Made by a program: the position numbers and the translations under genes
The notes under the pieces: generated by a model
The model's input: the letters and a program-made list of their open reading frames with translations, nothing else
Databases searched by the model: none
Told to the model about the DNA's origin: nothing
Assembly: GCF_964340395.1 (NCBI RefSeq)
Contig: NC_135555.1
Coordinates: 17,845,846-17,888,345 of the forward strand
DNA length: 42,500 nucleotides
Direction of reading: 5' to 3'
From: Glandiceps talaboti
Lineage: Eukaryota > Hemichordata > Enteropneusta > Spengelidae
Part shown: positions 26,493 to 36,992 of the stretch, in pieces
Numbering within the stretch: position 1 is the first letter of the stretch
Layout of the letters: every line of letters starts with the position of its first letter

Positions 26493-26785
26493 ACCAAGTA
26501 TAATAACATTATGGATATAACTATATACCTCACGTTCAATAACATGTTTGTTTTGATGTGTACAGGTTTACTCACTTCATTCATTCTTTTATTTATCATG
26601 TTCTAGACGATCCATATGAAGAATACAACCTGGCAGACCAACAACCGTTCTTAGTGTTATATCTTCGTAACAAACTACAAGAGTACCGCGAGCAAACCAT
26701 GTCAGCTTTCTGGCCTGATCCCGATCCAAATAGCAACCCACAGCTAGCAAGATATCATGGATTTTGGAGTCCTGGTTGGTGCTAA
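18077..26785 (+). CDS. Arylsulfatase B-like sulfatase (16 exons, complete)
   Basis: Predicted secreted or lysosomal sulfatase hydrolysing sulfate esters, probably of glycosaminoglycans. Human ARSB removes the 4-sulfate of N-acetylgalactosamine; the substrate here is inferred. Exons: 18077-18137, 19275-19325, 19700-19811, 20752-20803, 21102-21205, 21612-21727, 21892-21995, 22326-22427, 22835-22901, 23270-23367, 23983-24119, 24550-24614, 25150-25270, 25749-25807, 26214-26306, 26607-26785. They sum to 1521 nt: 506 residues plus TAA. An in-frame TAA at 18053 fixes the start. Residues 1-20 are a signal peptide. Active-site residues visible: D35-D36 (MLADDLGW), C73 in CSPSR (converted to formylglycine) with R77, K127 and H129 in GKWHLG, H230, D289-N290, and K307. 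The C-terminal HDPYEEYNLAD motif is typical. Sequons occur at N134 (NDS) and N254 (NYS). Human ARSB is about 533 residues, so this is close to full size. ARSI/ARSJ-like ancestry is equally possible (FDLHE at 176-180). Confidence 0.93.
18170..18236. repeat. CTGT and ATGT microsatellite
   Basis: CTGT units followed by ATGT units in sulfatase intron 1, starting about 30 nt after the exon 1 donor. Confidence 0.9.
18826..18945. repeat. ATGT tetranucleotide microsatellite
   Basis: About 27 ATGT units with one ACATGT interruption, followed by an ACGT/GTGT-rich tail to about 19010. Located in sulfatase intron 1. The Met-Tyr-Val-Cys and His-Thr-Tyr-Ile ORFs here are artefacts of the repeat. Confidence 0.95.
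19912..19966. repeat. AATC microsatellite
   Basis: About 13 AATC units with one AAAC variant in sulfatase intron 3. Confidence 0.9.
20830..20974. repeat. TTG / TCG trinucleotide microsatellite
   Basis: TTTG, TTG and TCG units (about 145 nt) in sulfatase intron 4, followed by GGGGTT units and a G run near 21003. The poly-Gln, poly-Leu and poly-Val frames are shadows. Confidence 0.95.
22616..22720. repeat. CACAG/CATCA-type minisatellite
   Basis: Short purine-pyrimidine units (CAGCA, CATCA, CAGTA) repeated over about 100 nt in sulfatase intron 8. Confidence 0.85.
24670..24810. repeat. TTG trinucleotide microsatellite
   Basis: Two TTG runs separated by a CAGCAGCC/TCGTCG interruption in sulfatase intron 12. 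The Cys-rich frame here is an artefact. Confidence 0.95.
26324..26492. repeat. GGGA and CAGA microsatellite
   Basis: GGGA/GAGA units (26328-26375) followed by about 20 CAGA units (26403-26484), starting about 20 nt after the donor of sulfatase exon 15. Confidence 0.95.
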
Positions 26786-27184
26786 TGCACAGCCAATGAG
26801 AACGTTGTATTTGGAAGACGCCGAATATTAAATAATGACCTAAACTTAAGTAATCATAATTTGCCGATTTGGAAAAACAACTAAGTACTTTTTATCAAAA
26901 TGACATAACATTTCAAAATTGTATAATATGTCATGAAAAAAAAGGTAACGTAAATTTTTGTCGTTAAGACATGTTTCTTTATATATTGCCGGTCTTGTCA
27001 TGAACGAAAGATTTCAAATGTGTACAGAGTTTATGAGTTTTTGAATTTACAGCGGAGTACGTTAAGTTTTATTTTGTACGAGTAGAATCACTTATACACA
27101 CATTATAAGGCTGAATCCGCTTTCCAGGTAATTATATTAGATATATAGTTTGGGATACAGTTTCACACCTATTTCTATATTTCG

Positions 27185-27189
<5 letters not shown>

Positions 27190-27271
<82 letters not shown>
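27190..27271. repeat. AT microsatellite
   Basis: Uninterrupted AT run of about 80 nt in the sulfatase 3' flank. Confidence 0.95.
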
Positions 27272-27276
<5 letters not shown>

Positions 27277-27377
27277 TTTATTGGGTTCTACGTCGTCAAA
27301 TGACAATTTTCAGGTTTTCATTCCATTTTTTCTTGAAATGTCAGCTCATCTTAATTTTGCTACAAATGTAACACGTA

Positions 27378-27510
27378 TTGCCTGGCTGTGAGGGTGCTGG
27401 TAGATGCCTATTACCCCGAGGGCTGCTATGTAACAACTATTTCTCCAGGGTAAACAGTTGCTACATAACAGCAGGAGCGGTGGTATGACATCTACTAGTG
27501 CCAGGCAGTA
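27378..27510. mobile_element. Small fold-back element
   Basis: Arms 27378-27440 and 27454-27510 are imperfect inverted copies: TGCCTGGC / GCCAGGCA at the outer ends, GTAGATG / CATCTAC, and CTATGTAACAACT / AGTTGCTACATAA inside. A related single arm occurs at 36679-36743, which makes this a dispersed element rather than a chance hairpin. Confidence 0.7.
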
Positions 27511-28352
27511 ACTGTTTTTATAACACACAAGGCAAGTATTCTTTCCAGGATCAAAGCAAATTACCAATAGGACTCCCGTGCTTCACCAATGGTGACCTAG
27601 GGAAAATAGATAAGGAAAAGTTCCCGTTCTATTCAAATTGAGGTCACTGTGGGCAACTAGTCCATGCCACGTGACATGATCTAAGCCTATCACTGAAGGA
27701 TATATGAAACAATGTGTCATAATTCATTTTATGGATAATTTGTAGATGCCTTGTAAACGTTATCAAACGAGGCTTTTGTTTTATACATCAGAAGATGTAA
27801 ATGTAAGTTACGTAATGTTCCGAATCGGCAGCTGTATTTATTGATGAACTTTGAACCCTAATCCAGGTATGAATTTGAGTGCAATCAATCACATTTAAAT
27901 AACGATTAAAAAATAATATCAATGTATATATGTCAGATTTCAGTAAACAATAAGCAATAAAGATACACTGTAATAATTGTGTTCTCTGTAAAGTTTTATG
28001 TATATATTGAATTACGGAGTCTTTATCAGGCTCTGTTTGAGATGTTCGATGTCCCACGGGAACCTGTTGCAAAGTACACCTCACACGTCAAGTGCATTTC
28101 ATAGGCTGGGGAAAAGAACCTACTTATGCATTTTTTGGACCCCACACCCCGCCTGTCATTCTTTTGACAACAATTGACAAATATGATAGGTTCTAATTTG
28201 CCAATGTACCAGCTTTATGTCCAGTTCTTATGACGCCCGTATGCTCAAATGCAATGGGTAGATGTCTAATATAACAGAGAGGTGTTTTTTTGATAAATTA
28301 CTTGGTAACTAATAAATTATGTCATAATTCAACATGTCGGTCTTATGATAGC

Positions 28353-29192
28353 TGTATACATACCAATCTGATTAACTCCGATGTAGATGTCGGCTAATCA
28401 TTCATTGCTATTTTAGCTTCGTTATTTAGCTTGAATTGACCTTCGTAGTACATGTTTATGTTTTTAGCCTGATCGCCTCCTCTACATCTGAAGTGGCGCA
28501 GGGCGCCCATACAAACGAATTTCTGCTCACTGAGCCACACAGCCAAATAGGTTGCGTCTTACTGAAGACAGTTTATAGTGTACACAATGCAATGCAATGC
28601 GAAGCGACAGAAATTTTCACGATAAGGACGTTTTTTAGAAATCATTTATTAAATTTCCCTCTTTCTGAGTTCATATAACACAACTGTGGCAAATATTTCT
28701 ATGAATCGTACAATACTTCATGACTACTTTACGTTCGAAGAGAAGCCTAGGCGTTCGCTCGATCAAGATATTAAAACATGAACAATTCTTGGGAAACGCG
28801 TTCCAATGTAGCTAACATGTACATAAGACGGAATGCATAGAGGTACATCTAAACAAGAATTCTTTAATTACCGTAAATATATAATGTAATGTTTTTACAG
28901 TTGAAATACTTCATAGTTGTCAGTTGGCTGTGTCCACAAGTAACGCCATGTTGTTTGTTGATATTCAATGCGCATGCCCATGACAAGTAAGACGCAACCT
29001 GATTGGCTGTGTGGCTCAGTGAGCTGAAATTCGTTTGTATGGGCGCCAGTTCAGATGTAGAGGAGGCGATCAGGCTAAAAACGTAAAAAGTCATGTACTA
29101 CGAAGGTCAATTCAAGCAAAATAATGAAGGTAAAATAGCAATGAATGATTACAGCTACAGCTACATCGGATTTTAATCAGATTGTATACATA
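28353..29192. mobile_element. Element with long (about 208-nt) inverted termini
   Basis: Left arm 28353-28563 and right arm 28986-29192 are inverted copies sharing AGCCTGATCGCCTCCTCTAC, CATACAAACGAATTTC, CTCACTGAGCCACACAGCCA and GGTTGCGTCTTACT and their complements. The spacer of about 420 nt has no recognisable protein. The right arm ends directly in an ACAT microsatellite. It fits a non-autonomous DNA or fold-back transposon. Confidence 0.8.
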
Positions 29193-29302
29193 CATACATA
29201 CATACATACATACATACATACATACATACATACATACATACATACATACATACATACATACATACATACATGCATGCATACATACATACATACATACATA
29301 CA
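29186..29302. repeat. ACAT tetranucleotide microsatellite
   Basis: About 28 ACAT units abutting the right arm of the inverted-terminus element, with a GCATGC interruption near 29271. Confidence 0.95.
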
Positions 29303-29915
29303 AAATATACCGTGCTATTTCACACTTAAAACTTAAATCTTATTTCATTGAACGAGAATTCAGATCGGCTGTGAAATCAACGGCACAATGTCTTACTTTA
29401 TCCCAAAATGTATTGTAAGTTGAAGAGTTCATACAATTTAGTATGTGGAAGGGGTAATATGTTCATGACTTTCAACATTTCCGGTGTAATTGGAGGCTGA
29501 TCGATTTTGTGGACTTCGAAGGGATGATAGAGAAATATCTTCAAAGTCCCAACACATCAAAGTGATGATTTGTCATAGTAGTCTGTTAACAAGGCAAAGT
29601 CAAGTTCATTGTCTAGTACTCTCATTTATATCCGGTGCGTGTATCCCAAATTTTTTGAAATTTGTGAATTGAACTTAGGTGGATAAACGATGCCTGTATT
29701 AATGGGATACATGGCATCCATATATATTTCAGGTTTCATAGACACGGTTAGATGAATTCACGTATTGAGACTGACGACTGTTATCGATTCGTGAATAGTA
29801 GACTGATTTCATGTCAGACTCAACAGATCGAAAAATAGTTGCCGGGGAATTTTGTTCCGACTCACGTTAACCTAGAAAGCGCATGCGGGAGCGCCCTCAA
29901 CCGACACCTTTCGTC

Positions 29916-30026
<111 letters not shown>

Positions 30027-30834
30027 CTAATTTAACTACAATCATCCGCAATAATGTAATCTCGAGGTTGGGAGTTATACCTATATAATTATTTCTTGCA
30101 AATATATTTACAACCACACAAGCAAGATTAGGGCGATTAATATAATTTATTCAAGAATAGAATTAACAGCCTCATTGAACATGCAACTTTTCAACTTTTA
30201 TCTTGTTGTCAACAAATACACAATGTTGATATATTTACGACGAGCAATGTCTATCAACATTCACTGAACCTCATAAAGAGCCATTCGAGACAAGTATGAC
30301 TAAAGTGAATAAACTAAAAGCACGAAAATTCCGAAATAAACTAGATAGACTAAGTCACTATCAAAAGACTAGGTAAATTGAATTAAATACATATAGTCTG
30401 TCTAAATATAGACCTAACGTTTATTTAATCTTTGTATTTGCCCCATATTTTATTATGCTTGTAGTGATTACAATTCGGTGTGGTTTGGATTTTTTGTTCT
30501 CAGGTTGTGCTCAGGTTCCTGTTTGCCATAGTCATTACCATGAAACAGACCAGTCTGTGTATGGCTGTAAAAAGAAACCGTTGTATTATAACTCGGATTA
30601 TAGTGACTTTAAGAAAATACACATGCATTAATAGTTTCCATAACAAGGACAACCGATATGAAATCATGAAATGTCAAAATCATTATGTGATAAGAAGTGG
30701 TCGTGGTTTTTTATACTATTCTACCTAATGATCTACCTACACATTCAGGTAGATTTAGACTGCGATATTGCTGTAATGGTCGCCAGGCAACACCATATAG
30801 CACTATTTACATACTCTATTTCATTCACCATTTC

Positions 30835-30950
30835 TCACTCACTCACTCACTCAGATCACTCACTCACTCACTCACTCACTCACTCACTCACTCACTCACC
30901 CACCCACCCACCCACCCACCCACCCACTCACTCACTCACTCACTCACTCA
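30835..30950. repeat. CTCA / CCCA tetranucleotide microsatellite
   Basis: CTCA units enclosing a block of CCCA units (about 30897-30926). Confidence 0.95.
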
Positions 30951-31248
30951 TGATCATGTCTTACATTTGACTAAACATTAAACTTAGAATGTGCCTCGGA
31001 AAGAAACTCATCAAACTTTTGATGTTACTTTGGTCAGTTTTTCCAAGGAGAAATGAGGGGTCACCATACTATGTTACCTTTTAAACAGAGGTCAAAATGA
31101 TACCAAAATAAAACTATTTTAGAAGCCAATATGACCACCGATTACTGTGTTCTCTCTGGTAAAATAACGGAGTGTTGATTGCTTTGAAAGCAAGATAGTG
31201 AATTAACTAACAATCGTATAAATAAAGAAACGGTCAAACTACCCACCT

Positions 31249-31473
31249 CTACATATAATTGACCCTCAGTGAATACACTCTATCGGGTCCCCATGTTATC
31301 GGCGCGTCAATACTGAACGTCTCTCCAACACTAGGGTTAAGGCCGTACTTGAAGCATTGGTGTTGAGTTTGGGAGGATTGGGTCTCAAATTTGATAACGC
31401 CTTTAGCTGGGTTATGCCAACCAATCAAATCACCAGACTCAACGCTGAAACGATCTTGAGAGCAAAGTTCGAT
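31249..31473 (-). CDS. Terminal exon C3 with stop codon
   Basis: 74 codons plus TAG. It encodes SGDLIGWHNPAKGVIKFET, CFKYGLNPS and WGPDRVYSLRVNYM. It is homologous to C1 but carries an extra Cys (IELCSQ) and ends at the point where C1 has its donor. It is the only C exon available to either second-domain cassette. Confidence 0.85.
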   Translation of the reverse strand: MELCSQDRFSVESGDLIGWHNPAKGVIKFETQSSQTQHQCFKYGLNPSVGETFSIDAPITWGPDRVYSLRVNYM

Positions 31474-32646
31474 CTATGTATAAAATAAGAGTGAGAAGAG
31501 ATACTTCTAATATTAACATAAACACTCCCAGTAGTTTTTATGAAAGCCATCCTAACATTTCACTGACCCATATCTTGATTGTATATGCCAAAGCGCTTCG
31601 AACGGAAAGTTAGCAATGGCTTGAGCAACATCGTGTGATTATTTTCGAATTGGAACTGAACAAACTGAACATCAAAACATATTGTACTATATGCTATACA
31701 TGCATGAGTAGTGATGCTTTTCATATTCATCAAAAAAAAGGGGGGTTGCTTATTTGCTGGTAATTAATATCGATTATATTTTTAGCCAATATCTTATGGC
31801 AATTATGTGCTCTGCAAATATATTGCCTACATCTATTCACTCCAAACCATCACACTATTTTAGATAGTTCCTATGTCCAGGTTAGGCTTTGAACAGCTTC
31901 TTGAGATATTGATTGTACACACATACACACAAAACAGCACAGCACAAGACAAGACAAGACAAGACAAGACAAGACAGCACAGCACGTCACATCCCATCAC
32001 ATCACATCACATCACAAAACAGCACAGCACAAGACAAGAAAGTACAGCACGACACAACATAACACAACACAACACAACACAACACAACACAACACAACAC
32101 AACTTTAACACATAACAAATGAACAATAGCTAGCCTAGATAAAACGTATTTGAAACCTTTCAGTTCAAATCTGATTAACATATTTCATTTAAAACTTACC
32201 GAGATGTAGCCTAAATTACTATCATCCACTACGACCTTAGTTTGTCCAACCAATTCCATTTCACAACTTCCCTCACTTGTAGGACGCCATACTTGGAGAT
32301 AAACAGTCCCTTTGCCACCGGCATATAATTCCCACCCAGTTATTATACCTATCAAAGAAATCGCAGAATTTTAAAATGGTTTTAATTGTTCTCAGAATGA
32401 CACGTCTTATGCTCAGACGTCAACAGTTGGGCTATTTTAGACAGGAATATGGTGTACAAATGAAGAATTTATAGGATTGAAAGGTGCTTGTACCCATATA
32501 CGGATGCCTTGTTGAATCTAGCAAAACAGGCCATTATTCGGGTACCTATGAATTATGGGTAATACCGGCAACTTTGGCGTTCGATCCACAGGGGCTTGAA
32601 ATTTGCCGTATTTGTTTACAATTTTTTGTGTAATGCTTACTTTTTT

Positions 32647-32686
<40 letters not shown>

Positions 32687-34464
32687 TTTGTGTTTTGTTC
32701 CTTTTTTTCTTTTTTTTTTCTTTTTTAAAAAAACTTTTCCCTACAAAATGCCATGTAATAAATTACTGATCTGAAAATCTGGTGTGCATTTTTTCTAACT
32801 CAATTTTAACCTTTTCTTTTGCTGGTTTTGATTAACCAGCTTTACTATGACTACCTCATTAATTATTTATGAGACAGTTCTACTGAACTCCCTCAACCGG
32901 TGACCCTCCCAAACCGCTGACCCTTCCTCTTCCCACTCACCATGTAATTAGTCTTTTCTGTCATAACACAAATATTGAAATATTTCACGATTCTGATGTT
33001 TAAAATCAACCACAAAGTCAAATGGTACCAAAGTAATGAAGCATAGGGTGATAGAAGGCATATGAATGTCTGAGAAAACACTATCGGTAGTATTGCTGAG
33101 ACACCTTAAGTTTCATGGACTGAGTCGATACAAGCGTATAGGAATTAAAGGGGGTTTTGACATGCCTGTGTTTGTGACTTTGTAATTAATGTACTTGTTT
33201 GTCCAAAAAAAAAATCAGACATGTTTGGTCAAATAATTATATCGTATGAGGAGTGTCAACGCCACGGCGTACGAACACTTTTTATATTGAAGAGAAATCT
33301 GGGAAGATAGGCATTTTTCCTATCTGTTGATCTCGCAATTTTCTGTCCACCAGACCATTCATTCACCATCACCACCGATTGCCATGGTGTGGCTTTACAA
33401 ATACTCAGTTTCAACATACCCTACTCACACTTGATTCCCTAAGCATAAAATTGGGTAAGACGATAGGTTTCATGACTCTGTTACCCACATCAAGTCAAAA
33501 ACGGCAATTATTCAAATGTTAATTCGATAATCGTCGACGTAAACCAATCGCAGCTGCATTTGAATTTGTACGCAGGGTATTCACAATAGACCTCTGCCAC
33601 AAGCCGACACATTTGTTTAAGTAAACTACTACCAAATAACGTCAAAATGGACAGAAACAAGTCGTATCAGAGTCTGACAGATTTCCCGCGAACTCAGTAT
33701 ATTACAAATGTATACAGCTTCAATCACGTGCACATCACGTGTCAAATTTTCGGCTCGTTCATTGGATTATTCTTTATACATAATGACGATAAGTATGCCA
33801 TTCCCAAAGGTCACTGTACTGCAGTCTACGTCTGTGAAAGGTTATGTGGGTCTAGTCTAGTTTGTGTGTTTGGACACAATTCTATGTGACACTGAAGTCA
33901 ATTCCTATTGGAGTTGTCATCAGACCTGCCAATGTTGCACATTATGTGGAAATAGAACAGTTTGTAAAAGGTAGGAGTTGGACGACGCGTCGGAAGCTGG
34001 TCCAGATACATAAAAGTCCGCCCACAAACATAATTAATAATCGCTACATACATGCTCATTTCAAAACCCAATAATCAACATGGACTCACCATCGCTCGAA
34101 AAGGCAAGTCTTTTATCTACAAACACTTGTCCAGATCCGCTGTCTACATAAACACGGTTTTTAGGGTCAAATCCATTGCCAACTATTTGAGAAAAAAAAT
34201 CAACTTTACATCACATTATTCACAAAGGAAAAACAATAAAGTGATAAGAGAGATATTATATGAAATTACAGTCCGTCTTTTAATACTGTTGAGCTTGGTA
34301 GTTTCAGAGGAAAACTTGCTTAGTTTGTTTTTCATGAAGGTTTGATTGGATATGAAGAGGAAAGTCACCATGGTATTTCGAAACAAATCTATTTCTTGAA
34401 TAATTTGCTAACAATGAAAAGCAAAAGGCTATTTTCGTACGTGATTCTGCACTGTTTGTGCACT

Positions 34465-34500
<36 letters not shown>

Positions 34501-36960
34501 CTTACCGAGATGTAGCCTAAATTACTATCATTCACTACGACCTCAGTTTGTCCAACCAATTCCATTTCACAACTTTCCTCACATGTAGGACGCCATACTT
34601 GGAGATAAACAGTCCCTTTGCCACCAGCGTATAAATTCCACCCTGTTACTTCACCTATCGAAAAAAAAACCACACGGTTTTAGCGTGGTTTACGTTGTTA
34701 TCTGAAAGGCACACGTCTTAAGATTACATCCATCTAAGGTTGGTCGTTTTTGAAAGTGAACAATGTAATTAAACAGAAAGATTTATGCAAGTCATGTAAT
34801 GCATAATTGAAAAATACAAAGATTCGAATAAACTGTCTTCATTAAAGTGGCCATATGGATAATAATTGGATAGTCTTTTTGGACTTTACCATGTTTTTGA
34901 AACAGCGTGAAACAGCCTCGACCGTTATCGTGTTTATACGTCAATAATTAAAATTGCAAAAACATTTTTTTTTAAAATTGTATTAAAGGTTTGGTATTTT
35001 ACGTAAACTAAAAACATTTTGGAGGATATATTGTTCAACCACAATCAATTTATGGACATATTAATCCACCAGTTCGTAACAGTAATCTCTTGTAATAGTT
35101 GTAATTTATTGAGTTTCAAACAAGAACTTGGTATGTTCTTTCACATTTTTTTTTCAAGTAGAAAAACATAGTACAGTTGTTTGATACCCAATTTGCATCT
35201 AGATGTCCACATTAATTACCACCTATTATAAATGAAGATTTGTGGTTATGACCTAACCATCAACATAACGTTCATGCAAATACAATGCAACTGTGCCACA
35301 TTGCAGGTAAATAAGATTGGTATGGGCCATTACATAATAGCTAAATCAACAGGGCCATTATATAATAGCCAAATCAACAGACAAACAGGTATATGGGATG
35401 AATTTAACATAATTTTAAATAAGGATGGACTCACCATTACTCGAAAAGGCAAGTCTTTTATCTACAAACACTTGTCCAGATCCGCTGTCGACATAAACAC
35501 GGTTTTTAGGTTCAAATCCATTGTCAGCTATTTAAGAAAAAGGTCAAATTAGATTGATATCACAATTTTCCTTTTCAACAAAATTGAAATGATTATATTA
35601 TTAAAATCAAATTCAATTTTTTTTTCAGAATAGAAATAAAACATAAAACGATATTTTCGTGGCCTTAAAATATCACAAACGGGCATTCTTCACTAAAATC
35701 AATGTGTCTACCATCAACCATTCTTCCCTTATAAAAGTATTTCGTTTCTACTCACCTTCGTAAATGGCCGCTAGTGAATACACTCTATTAGGTCCCCATG
35801 TTATTTGACCGTTCACATCGTATGTCTGCCCAACAGTGTTGTCGAGGCCGTACTTGAAGCAATGGTTTTGAGTTGATGAGGAGAAGTCGGTCTCAAAAGA
35901 GATGACGCCTTTACCTGGATTATGCCAACCAATCATATCACCAGCATGAACTGTGATATGCTCACTAGGGTCTAGTTCAATCTATGTAAATTGAAAATAT
36001 GCTAATTTACACACTTGTATTGTAATAATTATTTTAGTAGATACTTTTATGTCAAGGGACTGACTATATAAATGTCATTATTTGGGGGTGAGGTATAAGA
36101 TATTTAAAGTTACTGTGAAATACTATATTTTCGCTTGAAGTTTATTTTCACTGGTTTCGTTGGTGTGCTTTTCCGGTAAAAAGAAAATCACTTGAAAATT
36201 GTATTTTTTTATATCATGCACACCTTCCTGCATTAGGGACAATTAGGTCAAGTAAATGCACAGAATTTCTCTTTTCAGAGAAAATCAATCTGTACTTTGT
36301 TTAGAATGAACAAACTACAAACAGGGATGTCTTCCTAATTACAATATGGTGTCATTAATAACTTCTAATTGTATATTGATCTCCAGGTGTTTTTGTGCGT
36401 TTGGACAGGAGTGTATTTTTGTTTGACACGAAGAACCGCGGAACCGGTCGCAAAAACATGCTCACCGCTATGGCACCAACATTACTGCTGACTTCAGTTT
36501 GTCCGACCAATGTTAATCGACAGCTTCCCGCACTATCAGGGCGCCAAACCTGAAGGAACACTGTCAATTGAGCACGGGAGTATAGTTTCCACCCAGTGAC
36601 TACCCCTGAAAAAGACAATCCCAACCGTGAATGTTTCCGCTTACTATAAGAAAGATGAATATTATATGAATATTATACGCGTATTGTCTGGCTTTGAAGG
36701 TACTAGTTCATGTCTATCAACCCACGTTGTTATGTAGCAAGACTGGACATCAAAGGAAATCTCAATAAAGTAAAATCAGTATTGAGTGCGAAATCAATAT
36801 GTGCTTACCATTTTCGCGAAAAGCACTTCTTTTATCTACAAATGTTTGGTCACTTCCACTGTCCACTAGACCTCGATCCTGGCTACACCATCCGACTATG
36901 TCTTCTATTTGAAAAAAAGCATTGGAATAACATACATACATACATACATACATACATACA

Positions 36961-36992
<32 letters not shown>

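Noticed and set aside
28353-29192. Autonomous transposon with transposase
   Set aside because: The spacer between the inverted arms has no long ORF or recognisable DDE motif, so only a non-autonomous element is claimed.
29112-29336. CRISPR-like or satellite array at 29.2 kb
   Set aside because: Simple ACAT units without spacers; an ordinary microsatellite in a eukaryotic context.
34183-34505. A missing C-type exon (C2) between B2 and A3
   Set aside because: I read this 323-nt interval on the minus strand for GD.IGWHNP, CFKYGL or WGP.RVYSL and found none, not even a frameshifted remnant. The unit is therefore A-B only.
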